From Polytrichum commune (lineage: Eukaryota > Streptophyta > Polytrichopsida > Polytrichales > Polytrichaceae): a stretch of 64,000 bases of DNA. A model generated the notes under the pieces. It searched no databases, had not been told where the DNA came from, and saw nothing but the letters and a program-made list of their open reading frames with translations. Below are positions 11,466 through 22,605 of the stretch, one piece after another. The DNA lies in assembly GCA_950295325.1 (NCBI GenBank), contig OX485806.1, forward strand, positions 19,592,001 through 19,656,000, in the 5' to 3' direction. Each line of letters starts with the position of its first letter. The stretch's first letter is position 1. The position numbers were made by a program, and so were the translations under genes.

Positions 11466-12140
11466 ACTTCCGCAAGCCGCCACATGTTATCAGTTCTTAA
11501 TCCTCCTGATGCTTGTGCGTGAATTCTGTTGCGTTGTGCACGGCGCTAAGAGTTTGTGGAAGTTTGTGGAAGTTTGTCATCGCACGCTCATCAGGAACGA
11601 ACTTTCTGCTTTATTTGCTCACGTGGATTGACCTCGTTTTCGGCAACATTCGGTCTCCTCTGTATGTGCTGCTCTCGGTAAAGTGCGACCTCTCTTCATC
11701 GCTCGCAAGACCTCTCTCACTTTCTCCGTTTCTTCTTTTTCTTCTCTTTTTCTCTGGTCGATTTCGGCAAGCCGCCACGGGTTATCGGTTCGTGGCCCGC
11801 TCTTAGTTTTGCGGTCGATTGTTGCGTGCGAAGTCTGTTGGGTACTGGACGGGGTTAAAGTTTGTGGAAGCTATTCCCTTCATCATCAGGAACGAACTGT
11901 CTACTTTTCTTGCTCACGTTATTTTGGCAACATCATGTCTTCTCTGTTGCCTTTGTTAAGGTGTGGCCTCTCATCGCTCGCAACACGTCCTTCTCTTTCT
12001 TTCTTATTTTTTCTTCATATCCCTGTGTCTGGTCGATTTTCACAAGCCGCCACGGGTTATCGGTTCGTTGCCCGACTCTCAATCTAACGGGTGCTTCTGT
12101 GCGAATTCTGTTGCGTTTTGCACGTGTTTAAGAAATTGTG
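11340..12140 (+). repeat. Three tandem units of about 290 bp upstream of BT1
   Basis: Three diverged direct repeats start near 11,342, 11,628 and 11,918. Each contains a TTTTnnnCAACAnnnTnnG block, CTCTGT, GTTAAGGTGCGACCTCTC or a variant, a CT-rich tract and GCAAGCCGCCACGGGTTATC (unit 1: GCAAGCCGCCACATGTTATC). They then repeat GCGAATTCTGTTGCGTT-type sequence and GGAACGAACT. The array lies 1.0-1.8 kb upstream of the BT1 start codon and could be promoter or 5' leader sequence; that role is inferred from position. Confidence 0.65.
11424..11462. repeat. (CT)n microsatellite
   Basis: About 18 CT dinucleotides lie inside the first tandem unit upstream of BT1. Pyrimidine tracts of this kind are common in plant promoters and 5' leaders, but no function can be shown here. 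Confidence 0.9.
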
Positions 12141-13138
12141 GAAGCTTTTGGAGGCCTGGATTGGAGCTCCTGGTTGTGTTTCTCTTCCGTCGTGTGGTCC
12201 GAATGTTCATGTTTCGGATATTGCCTTGTGGATGAGGTGTTAGCTTCTGGTGCGTTTTTGTGCCTCGTTTAGGCTCTGGCGCTCTGGCGCCCTTGCGTCG
12301 TCTGTTACTAGTCTGTTGCTGCTTGAGTTGGAGAGGTCGAGTAGGTTTTTGTCTTCTTTACTTGTGGCATTGTTGAGAAGTGAGCGAATTTAGTGGAGTT
12401 TTTGTTTTCTGGAGTGGCCGAACGCTTAGTATCGGAGGATTTTGCTTGCATTCGTCTGATGTGTCAATGGACTGGTGGTCGCTACTGTATTGACAATGGA
12501 TTTCTTGGTGTCCTTCTGGCAGATAAGAGAAGAAGATATAGTAGGTGGCGGAGGATTCCAGGGCATTAAGTCGTTTGAGGAGGTCTCTCGGTACTCGACA
12601 GTTTTCTTCCTGATTTGGGAGAATTCCGTTCGTTGTTAAAAGAAGGAAGGACGTCGATTTGCCAATTTACATGCCCTGTCAAATCGATGGCATTACATAA
12701 GAGTGGGAGCAGTGTTGTGTGGAGCTTCATGTAGCTTGTTGTGCGATGTAGCATAAGGCGCTGTGGTGATCATCTCTACCTTCGAACTACAGATAAAAGT
12801 CTTGCGTAGGTTAATTCCTGCAGCAGGAACAGAGAGTGCCTTCTCCTGTTGACGCATTCCTAGGGCTGAAATATAGAATTGAGTACAAAGACGTAACCTT
12901 ATCCATTCACAGCTCCTCAAAGATGAGCACTGAAAGGGCTTAGGTTTTATACACGCAGCAATTCACCTGATTGAAGAGGCTGACAATTTGTCATACTTCT
13001 AGGAATTCTGCAGTATAGGGTGGTGGTGGTGGAAAAACATAGACACCTTGGGAGAAATTTTCTCTCTGGTTAGCATTCTTAGGAGGAACGTCGTTGAGGG
13101 ATCGTTATCCTCAGAAATCTGAGGCGTGGGAGCCACGT
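12141..13138 (+). promoter_or_regulatory. Probable 5' region of BT1
   Basis: No independent gene is seen. The stretch lies directly upstream of the BT1 ATG and has moderate GC. In the BT1 frame the first stop upstream of the ATG is TAG at 13,040-13,042, with no ATG between, which sets 13,139 as the start. A 5' UTR and possibly a 5' UTR intron may lie here, but no TATA box or transcription start can be assigned. Confidence 0.35.
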
Positions 13139-15610
13139 ATGTTCATTGGGGAAGAGGCAAGAGAAGGAGACAGTAGGAGGTGGATGGCTGGTTCGCGGGG
13201 AACCGAAACCTTGACAGCATGTTCACCCAGGGCAGCCACTGCAGGGTTGCACAGGCCTTCACGGCAGAAGCTTGTCGCAGAGAGAGTGAATCACATGCCT
13301 GCACTGGTTTGCACAACATCAGAGCGAACTATGGAGCTTGTACGAAGACCGACGGCTTCAGCCGGTGTTGCGAGTGTTGTGAAGGCCATGGCTCCCATGT
13401 CTGAATTTGGGTTCAAGACTCTCGTCCCCACTGAAGCAGAGTTCAGGTAGTTCATGCTGTTGTGTTTGTACTTTAGAATTCATAGTCCTTGTTGCCTCTG
13501 TTGATCTTATTTGGCATCTCATCTCCTCTTGTTCAGCATTGTGAAACTTGGAATATTTCTCTGGCAATTGATGATTTCGTCATTAGAGAAATTCTGTGCG
13601 TCTGTCACACTTTTTTAGCAAATGGACAAAGGTTGGATTACTACTTGATAGTTGAAGGTCCTGCCGCTACTTGCATCCTTTGTGCTTTTGGTACCAATTT
13701 CCACAAATATGCTTGTATGACACTTGGTCTCATGTTGTGCACACATGAATGGTCTGATTTATGTGGTGGTCTGTCTTCACTTGAACACAACAAGCTATTC
13801 ATTGTGGAGTTTGTAACAAGCTTGTCAGAGCTAATCAAAATGCCATTGTAGGCATTTACTTAGGGGTTTCGTTTTTGTTCATTAAAAGATCTCCCCATAC
13901 TTCCAATAACTATTCATGTTACTTGTGTATTAATACGTCTATTTCTGGACAGGGAAGTACTCGGTCTGGGTAAGGAGGAGGTGGAAGAAGATGGGGCGAA
14001 GAAGAAGAAAAGACCTGGAAAGTTTGTCTTGAAGGGGTTCAAGCTGAAAGTAGGGAATGCTTCACTCAGGAGGCTCGTTAGTGGAGCTATTGCTGGTGCT
14101 GTATCTAGAACAGCAGTTGCTCCTCTAGAGACTATCCGCACTCATTTGATGGTAGGAACTGGAGGTCAAACCTCTGTTACTGGCATGTTCCAGACAATTA
14201 TGCAAAGGGATGGCTGGCAAGGCCTTTTCCGTGGGAATGGTATTAATGTCCTGCGGGTTGCTCCAAGCAAAGCAATTGAGGTGAGTTAGTACTCAAAAAG
14301 AATACGAGTGTAATTTTGCAGCCTCAATTTTGAAGAACCTTGTTAGCTGAATACTTGCCCTTGTTCTTTGTGGCTTTGCATGTTTAGTCTGGAAGTTCTA
14401 GAACCAACTCTTTTGAAACTAAGCAATTCTTTTAGACCCTATTTTGCAAATTAGGGTTTTCAAAGTGCTCCATGCTATGGCCTGTTGGTCTGGACATTTC
14501 AGTTGGTGGAGCATTTTGGTGGAACCATTCTCACCTTCATTGTGCTTCTTTGTGTAGCTCTTCGCATATGATACTGTGAAGAACCTTTTGACACCTAAGC
14601 CTGGTGAACCATCATTTCTTCCTGTTCCACCTTCAACAATAGCAGGGGCATCAGCTGGAGTGTGCTCCACTTTGACCATGTACCCTCTCGAGTTGCTGAA
14701 AACACGTTTGACTGTTGAGGTAAAATCCTATCTGTTGGAAAGCAATGATCATGCTTCTCCCTGTTTAAGGTTGGGTGACCAATACTTTTAGGTTTTTGGT
14801 GAATTGCTATTTGAGGGGAGTTTGGTATAGTTAGAAATATCAGTTTTTAGGTGTCAGGTATTCTCTGTTTATTTTGTAAACCTTGACTAATATGTCTGCC
14901 TTGGCTTGTAATTTTTCAGCATGGAATGTACGACAACTTGTTGCATGCGTTGGTTAAAATTTGCAAGGAAGAAGGTCCTCTGGAGCTGTACAGAGGCCTT
15001 GCTCCAAGCCTTATTGGTGTTGTGCCTTATGCAGCCATCAATTATTGCTCATATGACACATTGAGGAAGACGTACAGAAGGGTTACTAAAAAAGAGCATA
15101 TTGGAAATCTAGAAACTCTTTTGATGGGCTCCATAGCAGGAGCTGTGGCCAGTACTGCGACATTTCCATTGGAAGTTGCACGTAAGCAGATGCAGGTAAT
15201 GTCTCGCTCTGGATTTTTTATTTTTTTTGTCTCTGTGGTTCAGGATGGCTGGGTTTCTCACCTTTGCAATATTGAAGTATTTGGAGATAAGCTCTGAGGA
15301 GTAACTATTCTGAAGGTGTCAACTTTGGTTTCCGCTCAAAAGCATTGACCTTGTGTCATTCTCACACTGATTCATTGAACACATTTTGCAGGTGGGTAGG
15401 ATTAGTGGGCGCCAAGTGTACAATAATGTGTTTCATGCACTCTCTAGTATATTGGAGCAACAGGGTCCTGGGGGCCTCTACCGAGGTCTAGGGGCAAGCT
15501 GCATAAAAATCATACCAGCGGCAGGGATTTCCTTCATGTGCTACGAGGCATGCAAACGAATTTTGATAGAGCAAGAAGAGAAAGAGATAGAGAATAAGCT
15601 CAAGTCATAG
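13139..15610 (+). CDS. BT1: BT1-type adenine-nucleotide carrier (mitochondrial carrier family)
   Basis: Five exons with GT-AG introns: 13,139-13,446; 13,953-14,280; 14,558-14,719; 14,920-15,195; 15,392-15,610, giving 430 codons and a TAG stop. The product has three mitochondrial-carrier repeats, each with the signature PxE/DxxK/R: PLETIR (about residues 160-165), PLELLK (255-260) and PLEVAR (349-354). RGNGINVLRVAPSKAIE in repeat 1 is typical of the Brittle-1 branch, which moves adenine nucleotides (ADP-glucose in cereal endosperm) across plastid or mitochondrial inner membranes. Residues 1 to about 100 are rich in Ser, Arg, Ala and Thr and resemble an organelle transit peptide; a lysine-rich linker (GAKKKKRPGK) precedes repeat 1. 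All splice phases agree and no frame is broken, so the gene looks functional. Substrate and organelle are inferred from the family. An upstream GC/CT-rich tandem array may be its promoter. Confidence 0.92.
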
Positions 15611-18497
15611 AGTTCCATCGTTCATTCAATGGGAATTGGCCATTGGCATTTGTACATGCTTGAGTTCCATGTTCCAGCAGATGCTACAGGTGCTACTCAG
15701 CAACAGTCTTGTTCATGGACAAGCTATCCAGCAGGACGGGGGAGTGAAAAAACAAGGCATTGTGGCATGAAGACGCGTGAAGCTTTCATGTGGGCAAAGT
15801 TATTCACCGTTTGGTTGCTTTAATGCACTCACCTGTGTTGAGGATGACCGCAGACGTGTCAGCCTTGTGGTGCTATGCAATGATCCCGCCAGGGTAATGA
15901 CTCTAGGGAGAGGAGTGATTATGTGGGTGCTGTGGCTGTGGATTGACTGAAGACCATCATGGGCGGCGGTCTTGAAGCTGAAAAGCCGTATACTGCGGAA
16001 GAGTAATCTACTGCTCTATTTTAGGACAAACGTTGAGTTCAATTGAAGAGAAGAGAAGAGAAGCAAATCATTGAGCTGCGGTGTAGGTGCAGATGATATA
16101 GGATTATGATGCGCAATTGGGAGAAGGATATAAAGTTCATCCAGGACTTTCACAAAATGTGTGGTCGCCTATATCTGCCCATCCACTCGCTGAATTACCT
16201 ACTGTGTTGGTTGGTCATAGGCTAACCCCTCAGAAAATTTTGACAAAATAAATCTCTGGAGTAGGAGTCTTCTACACTCTGTGTCTGGCATTCTTTTGGA
16301 GAAATTTATGGCAGAAAAAGCTCTAGTCACTTTGAAATCATCAATATCAGCGGAAATGTAGATGTGAATTTCTATAATTATTTCCTTTGAGTACGCGGCT
16401 AACCTTTAGAGCTTCAAGGAACAATATCTCACTTGGAAAGTGTTGTACCATATAGGATTGGGCACTGACACCTTCTGGACTGTGCACAGAGGAGAATACA
16501 GCAATATTTGCTGCTGGAGGAATGTGCTCGGCTTTTATACATCTGATTTGTGTTGATGTGATCAGATTATCAGGTTATCTTGAATTTGAAACTCAAGAGG
16601 TCTTAGTTATTTGGATGACCTATTATGTAGTGGGCTAATCTTGAAGAAGCCCATGTTGGATAAGTTTGAAACCTTGAAACCCTAAAAGATGATGTCATCA
16701 GCTTTGATTGGTTGAGGAAGATGAGACTCTTGGTTGTTTTGTTTGAGCAAGATTTGAGCAAGAAATGAAGATAGATTGTCCATGTCCTTCATCTTAGCAA
16801 GTGGTTACCTATGTTCATGATTATGGGCAACCGGAACTTTGGTTGTTATTTGGGTTAAAATGCCTTGTTGGGTTAGAGAGCTCGAGGAGGCGAGCAGGAT
16901 AGGCTCCACATTTGCTTTGTTTGAGCAAGATATACAGTCATGACATGAACACCAACACATTTTGAGCTTTGAGGTTCACTACATTCAAATGGGCGTGTGG
17001 AATCGTGCAAATGATAGCTCCTTGGATAGGTCTTGAGGAGCAATCTCTTGCTTCATTTGAGTAGAGCTCGAGCATATTTGCGAGGCCATTGTGTTCAAGT
17101 GGATGGGTGGACTTGATGAAGGTCTTGAAAATCTTTGCAAAAAACTTTGGAGCCCCAAGAAACCGTTGAAATATGGTTAATTATCATCAAAGTCAGATTT
17201 TAATTATTTTACACAAAATCATTCGTGGGACTTGTGTTGAGAGTTGTGTCTAGCTTTTGACGTAACCCAGCTCTCAACACAAACTCTTGAGCCTCACCTC
17301 CAACCAGTGTTGCCATACAAGCATCCATGTCATACTTGGGACTTGGAACTTGGGACTTGTGTGAAGTGGTAAGTCCCAAGTTTCATGGTCTCAAGGGCCG
17401 AGATTGTAAGGATTGACCTCAAGTGACGTGGAACTTAGGACTTGAGACATGTGTGAATTGACCCTTACAAACAAGGGGTGAGAAAAAAATTATTGTATGA
17501 GCATATCTCTCATTCATCCAATATGTAAGCCTTAAAAACAAAAATGTAGTTTGGAGGTTGTTTTTGTAAGTTGATTTGACACCGAAATTAACTTTAAAGG
17601 CCTTGAACAAGTCTAGTTGTTAAAGGTATTTGAGATGAATCAACCACAAACTTATAGTGTCAAGTTTTTATGTTGGATGGTTGAGAGGAGCATTTGTATG
17701 CCGCATTTCCCTCTTGGCCTTATAAGGGGAGCTTTGGTTTTATGTATATATGTATGTATGTATGTATGTATTGAATTGGGCAAACTCATTGTCTCCTACA
17801 GGCTGCTGAATGATGCCTTCCAATTAAATCGGGCAATTTGATGCCAATTTTTGAATAAAGAAATAAAAATAATAGTAGAGAACCCATGAAGCTATAGAAG
17901 AGCTTGTTGCATTTTCACCTCCACAATCAGATGAGATTACAGTAATACCACAAAGGACTTATTATTTGTTGACAACATTGACTATCACTTACTAGCCAGA
18001 GTTACACAATGCTATTACTTTTCACTTACAAAATATACATTTTTAACCTAATAAATAGAATTAATTCTATAATATCCAAGCAACCATCTGACATACATTT
18101 GTTGGTAACTAATGAAAATGTCAGTAAAACACTGTAATATGTTGGGTATTTCTGTATAGGAAATGGCTCCTCAGATCATAAACTCCGTGTATCTGGATCC
18201 TGGAAATCGGCGACGTACCTTCACTTAACTTACAGTACGATATCTTCAATGAAGTGTCATTGTTTTTGTGATTTAGTACCTAATATATGCATAATTGTTT
18301 TGTGAAGAAACTACATGTCCAGTCTATGAGATACGTATCAATTTGTATCCTCAATTACAACTAATGCAACATTCTTGTTGATCAGCTTATTATTGTTGCA
18401 TCTAGGGTAAGTAGGCCTAAAATGGACACTTTTAGCTTTGCACCAACTTCTCCTAGTTATATATCAAACACACATTTAGCACACAATGACTACACTA
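15611..18497. other. BT1 3' flank and unassigned intergenic DNA
   Basis: The first few hundred bases after the BT1 stop are probably 3' UTR, but no poly(A) signal could be chosen with confidence. Beyond that there is no gene. A (TGTA)n microsatellite lies at about 17,741-17,771. TTGTGTTGAGAGTTG near 17,231 is followed after about 30 bp by the inverse CTCTCAACACAA, a short hairpin. Confidence 0.4.
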
Positions 18498-19008
18498 GGG
18501 GACGCTTCACACTATGGTTGTCAAAGTCGAGAGGCTGTCGGATTGAATGGCCAAACTTTGTTGAGAGTCCAAAGAAATGGGTTGAAAGTAGCCAATAAAG
18601 TATAGGAATTGGAGCCTTTAGTTGGGCATAGTGTGAAGCCTCCAAAGGTCAAGCCCACAGGGAGAGAGAGAGAGGGAGAGAGGGAGAGAGAGTCCCACAC
18701 TTTATTCCTTGCCCAAACCAACCCCTCCAATTTAGTAGTCAAGATCTTGTCAGTTTTTTGATTTTTTTAATAAAAAATTCAACGGTCTCTCAACCATAGT
18801 ATGGGTTTCCATTCCTGTCCGACCCAAACTTCCTTCGAGAGTCCGTCGCCTTGGTCAAAAAATACTGCCATGTAGGCATTCCCGATAGCGTCGGCCTTTT
18901 GACTTTGGCCTCTAGTGTGAAAGGTCGAGAGGCCGAATTCTTGGTTCTTGCAATTTGATTGGTGGAAATCGACGCCCTTTTGACCTTCGGCCATAGTGTG
19001 AAGCGGCC
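18498..19008. mobile_element. TIR element, CTTCACACTATGG family (copy 1)
   Basis: The left end GGGGACGCTTCACACTATGG is mirrored on the right by CCATAGTGTGAAGCGGCC. CTA flanks both sides (18,495-18,497 and 19,009-19,011). The interior shares TTTGTTGAGAGTCCAAAGAA and GGCATAGTGTGAAGCCTCCA with the copy at 37,297. An impure GA microsatellite lies at about 18,660-18,691. It is non-autonomous; the 3-bp duplication suggests PIF/Harbinger. Confidence 0.7.
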
Positions 19009-19011
19009 CTA

Positions 19012-20383
19012 GATATTGTATTTAGTCTCACTTATTATGTTCGTCTTGCTCAATAATGATTGGAAACTGCCCCCGTAGTGTCACAAACACTAAGAGTAGA
19101 TTTAACATTATTTGTCATTCATTGTAAAATGATTTGGGTATTATTATAGATTTACAATGTTGCAATTACTGTCACTTGCTACATGATTTTTCATCCAAAT
19201 TTTGATCATTTTAAAAATATACTTTATTACAAAAATGCTAGGATGCAAATTATACCAAATTACCAGTGGGTGAATTAAAAGTGGGATGGAATGACAATAC
19301 TTGTAATCTTATTCATAGAAGAATCACTAAAAAAGTTAGCACAATGCCATAAAAGACCATATGACACTAGATACAAAAATTAGTGTTTGCAATTTGTGAA
19401 TCCATATCGAGGCTGTAGCCATCAAGTCCCTCATAATTTTTGGAGCTCACATGACCATCTTATTCATTACCCAAGTTACAATTCTCGTTTCCTCAATTGA
19501 ACATATAGGCACCCCTATCTATGTTGAATACCAGACTTATAACAATTACAAAATATAAGCACATAGTCGATTTTATTTCAAGATCATGTATAATTATGGC
19601 ACCTAAATATGCTTGCAATCTAAACCTAGTCATTTAGTTAGCCACTGACGTTTGGCTGCATTGGATTTCGACCATGACATGGTAGCATGGATTAGAGATT
19701 GATGTTATGCTGCACAAAAATAGATTGGCCTAAGATGTGAAAATGGTCGGGAATGGGTCAACTATCTCATATAATAGTGGGCAAGAAGGGTTGTTCTATC
19801 ATATACATTTTGGCACCCACTTATTAAGTTACGGGGGTTATATAGGAAGATAAGTCAGCTTGATAGGTAGGTATCAAATTAGAAGTGCTAGAAACCCCTC
19901 CTTGTTTGCTACATGTTTGCTACCTAGCATAATTACCATGGAGTAGGTTCACCACTCGCTAAAATCACTTAAATATGGGCTTTGTACTATGGAAGTATAC
20001 AGGAGGAACCCCTATGTAAGATATCAAGGTTTCGCTTCAAAACATCAATAAAGAACACGTAGATATGCATAAAGAAGGTAAGAGATCTTGAAAGTGTGGA
20101 AGAAGTTAATGGAGATTTCTCCTGTGTCCAAAGCCAATGAAGTTCATGCACATCAACATATCCCTTCTTATAGAAAATATGCGAACATAACTTTGTTAAG
20201 CAGTGTGCGTTTGTTCATGTGGACACTGATAACATAACCATGTGATGCCCCGATCTAGTGCAAGGAGACTCAGATTAAGCCTTAATTTGTACTAGATTGG
20301 GATATTCCATGGTTATATTCTTTGGGGCCACAAGAAATGCACGCACATTGTTTAGTAATGTTATCGAACCTCACTGCATGGTA
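19012..20383. other. AT-rich intergenic DNA with dispersed-repeat fragment
   Basis: No gene is seen. About 19,395-19,540 is a diverged copy of the repeat at 6,620 and 7,150. About 20,295-20,370 (CCATGGTTATATTC and GCACGCACATTGTT) matches the right arm of the foldback repeat at 30,409-30,565. Confidence 0.4.
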
Positions 20384-20504
20384 CTCCATTTGTCCCAAAA
20401 TGATTGTCCTATCCCCAGAGTATTCTATCCCAAAATGTTTGTCCAACAAACAACTTGGGACATAAAACTTTGGGGGGTAGGACAACATTTTGGGATGGAG
20501 GGAG
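20384..20504. mobile_element. Stowaway-type MITE
   Basis: The left end CTCCATTTGTCCCAAAATGA and the right end, reverse-complemented CTCCCTCCATCCCAAAATGT, form about 25-bp inverted repeats of the familiar plant Stowaway CTCCCTCCGTCCC type. A TA lies directly left (20,382-20,383); the right-hand TA is two bases off (20,506-20,507). It is about 121 bp and inserted within another dispersed repeat. Confidence 0.7.
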
Positions 20505-20762
20505 AATAATTCAAGCAAAGTCATGTGTGCCTTCTCGTAATGGTAAGGTATTTGACACATGAGGCCTCGTTAAATGTGTGATGATACGGCTTGCGCACAA
20601 AGTGGTTCATGGTTTTTATGTAGGGTTTGGCTGAAGACTTCTAAGTCTCTAGACCACATGTGTCAGTTTGGCCCATGTTGTATTATAGGGATATTCGAAA
20701 AATAATACGTTGGGTTATTTACCTTTCATATTGCCTCATGCTCTAGTTTCAGTGAGCACAAA

Positions 20763-21122
20763 GGGCCACTTCACACACGAGCCAAGAGCCGCGACCATGA
20801 AATTGTGAGAGCCCAAAAGAAAGTGTCCAAAGGCCATCGTCCCAACACACCTCCAAAATCATGTAGTGTGGTCACGGACCCTCAAGTGTAGTGGGATGTC
20901 ATATGTGACTGGGCCCTCAACTAAATGCTATTTACATGAATCTCTATTCATGCCAGTCTTCACACATGATGAAATAGAATAAATCAACAATTGTGAGCGT
21001 TTGGAGTGCCATGATCTCCCGGTTTTGTGTTAGGCCTACCTCCAAGAGGTGGTTTTTGAAAACAATCCAAATGACCATGAAACATGATCCATTTGATGCC
21101 ATGTAGGAATCCATGTAGTTTT
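20763..21122. mobile_element. Partial TIR element, GGGCCACTTCACAC family (copy 2, inverted)
   Basis: Begins GGGCCACTTCACACACGAGC and then runs as the reverse complement of the copies at 5,792 and 26,321 (for example CCATGTAGGAATCCATGTAG near 21,100). The second terminus is missing, so this is a truncated copy. Confidence 0.6.
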
Positions 21123-21413
21123 TCCTCTGCAAAGATGTGATGTTCAAGTACGGAACTGCGTTCGAAACACATATTGGGATTTTTCCATCATTGTCACATA
21201 TGAACACATTTTCACTTCCAATTTGTGATAGGTTAAACTACGGGGATTGTTAAATCGAGCACACAAAGGTACAAACTACCACAATCGATATGTAAGGTGT
21301 TAACAAGGCTCTGACTTGTCATCCAAGTTGGTCAAGTTTAATAATTCTAACACACATCTAAATACTTGCTTCTCTTCATGTGTGCAATGGAAATCAAATT
21401 TTGACAAGTCATG

Positions 21414-21909
21414 CTCAGGGAGTGCACTATTCATTAAAACCAAGCATCACGTGCGTGCATGCCCCTTATTAAAATACCCCTGTATACATTTTATTTTTGC
21501 TAAAATAAATCAATATACTTACAAATCTCATTGCTTCAAAATACATTTCCATACGTACACAAGGGTCCAAAAACAAATACAAAAATTGTATATAACATGT
21601 GTACAAATGTTTGGAAATGCAAAAATATGGCCCTATTATATGTATAATATCAAATCATGGATTTTTAGTTATAAATTCGTTACTTAGTGGATGAAAAAAC
21701 ACATGATTCTTGGTCCAGGTTTGATTTGAACGCGTAAACGCGTAAATGCGTACTTTACATATATTTTTCTATAGCCTCATGTATATCTACTTCTTGCTTA
21801 ATAGCAATATGTCTCTTGTACGTACATTTTGTACATGCTTGTTTTAAATAATACCCCTTTTGTGCACCCACGTGTATAAATACAGTACTTGAACAGTGCA
21901 CTCCCTGGG
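21414..21909. mobile_element. Non-autonomous hAT-like element
   Basis: The left end CTCAGGGAGTGCACTATTCA is mirrored by the right end, whose reverse complement is CCCAGGGAGTGCACTGTTCA. An exact 8-bp direct repeat, AAGTCATG, flanks it at 21,406-21,413 and 21,910-21,917. TIRs containing CAGGG with an 8-bp duplication are the hAT signature. The 496-bp interior is AT-rich and encodes no transposase. Confidence 0.75.
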
Positions 21910-22089
21910 AAGTCATGTGACCACGCGACATGTCTTTATGGCCGTTTTAACCAAAATATATGGTCACTTTAACAATTCCCTTGGATAAATATATATTCAT
22001 AGTTAGGGGACTTGTACAAATCGTCATGTACATCATATAAACACACCTTGGGTGTTAAATTCTTGCTTCTTTTGCAAGCAATTCATTGC

Positions 22090-22605
22090 ATACCTAAGTT
22101 AGATGCCCCTAATTTAGTTACTTATCTTAATCTGACACCTATGTTTGAGTGGTATGTGGTTTGGTGTGGTTTCAAGAACGGATACCAAAAAGACATGTGT
22201 TCAAGAAAGATTGGAGTGTGTGTGTTCAAAACATGATAACCATTATAGGCTCAATAATCAACATGGTTGGGGAGATCTACATGACCATTTAATGAGCATA
22301 AAAATCCTCACTCTGATAACGAATAAGATATGTATTTGAGCTTTGGAACTAATAAGGAAAGTGGGCTATGGCCTCAATTTGGAGTTGTTATCCATCATCA
22401 CATGTTTCACATCCTAGGAGAAGACTTGGGCCAGTTTAGAAAAGCAACCATTTAAAGATCCTTCTTCGATCCTACCTCTTTAATATGACACTCGATACTA
22501 TGACAACCTTGATGTAATGACATAATTTTTTAAAAACAAACTTTTTAGTTAAAATGTACCTCTACAATACAATCGTGACACTGTTAATACGATACACATG
22601 CCCCC
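22090..22605. repeat. Dispersed repeat plus mariner-like MITE fragment
   Basis: About 22,090-22,440 matches 44,560-44,870: shared GAGTGGTATGTGGTT, then an AAAAAGAC segment, CAAAAC(A/G)TGA(T/C)AACCATT and a GATAA(C/T)GAAT segment. About 22,480-22,605 resembles one end of the Tc1/mariner-type element at 40,933 (CCTCTTTAATATGACACTCG, then AAACTTTTTAGTT). Confidence 0.45.
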
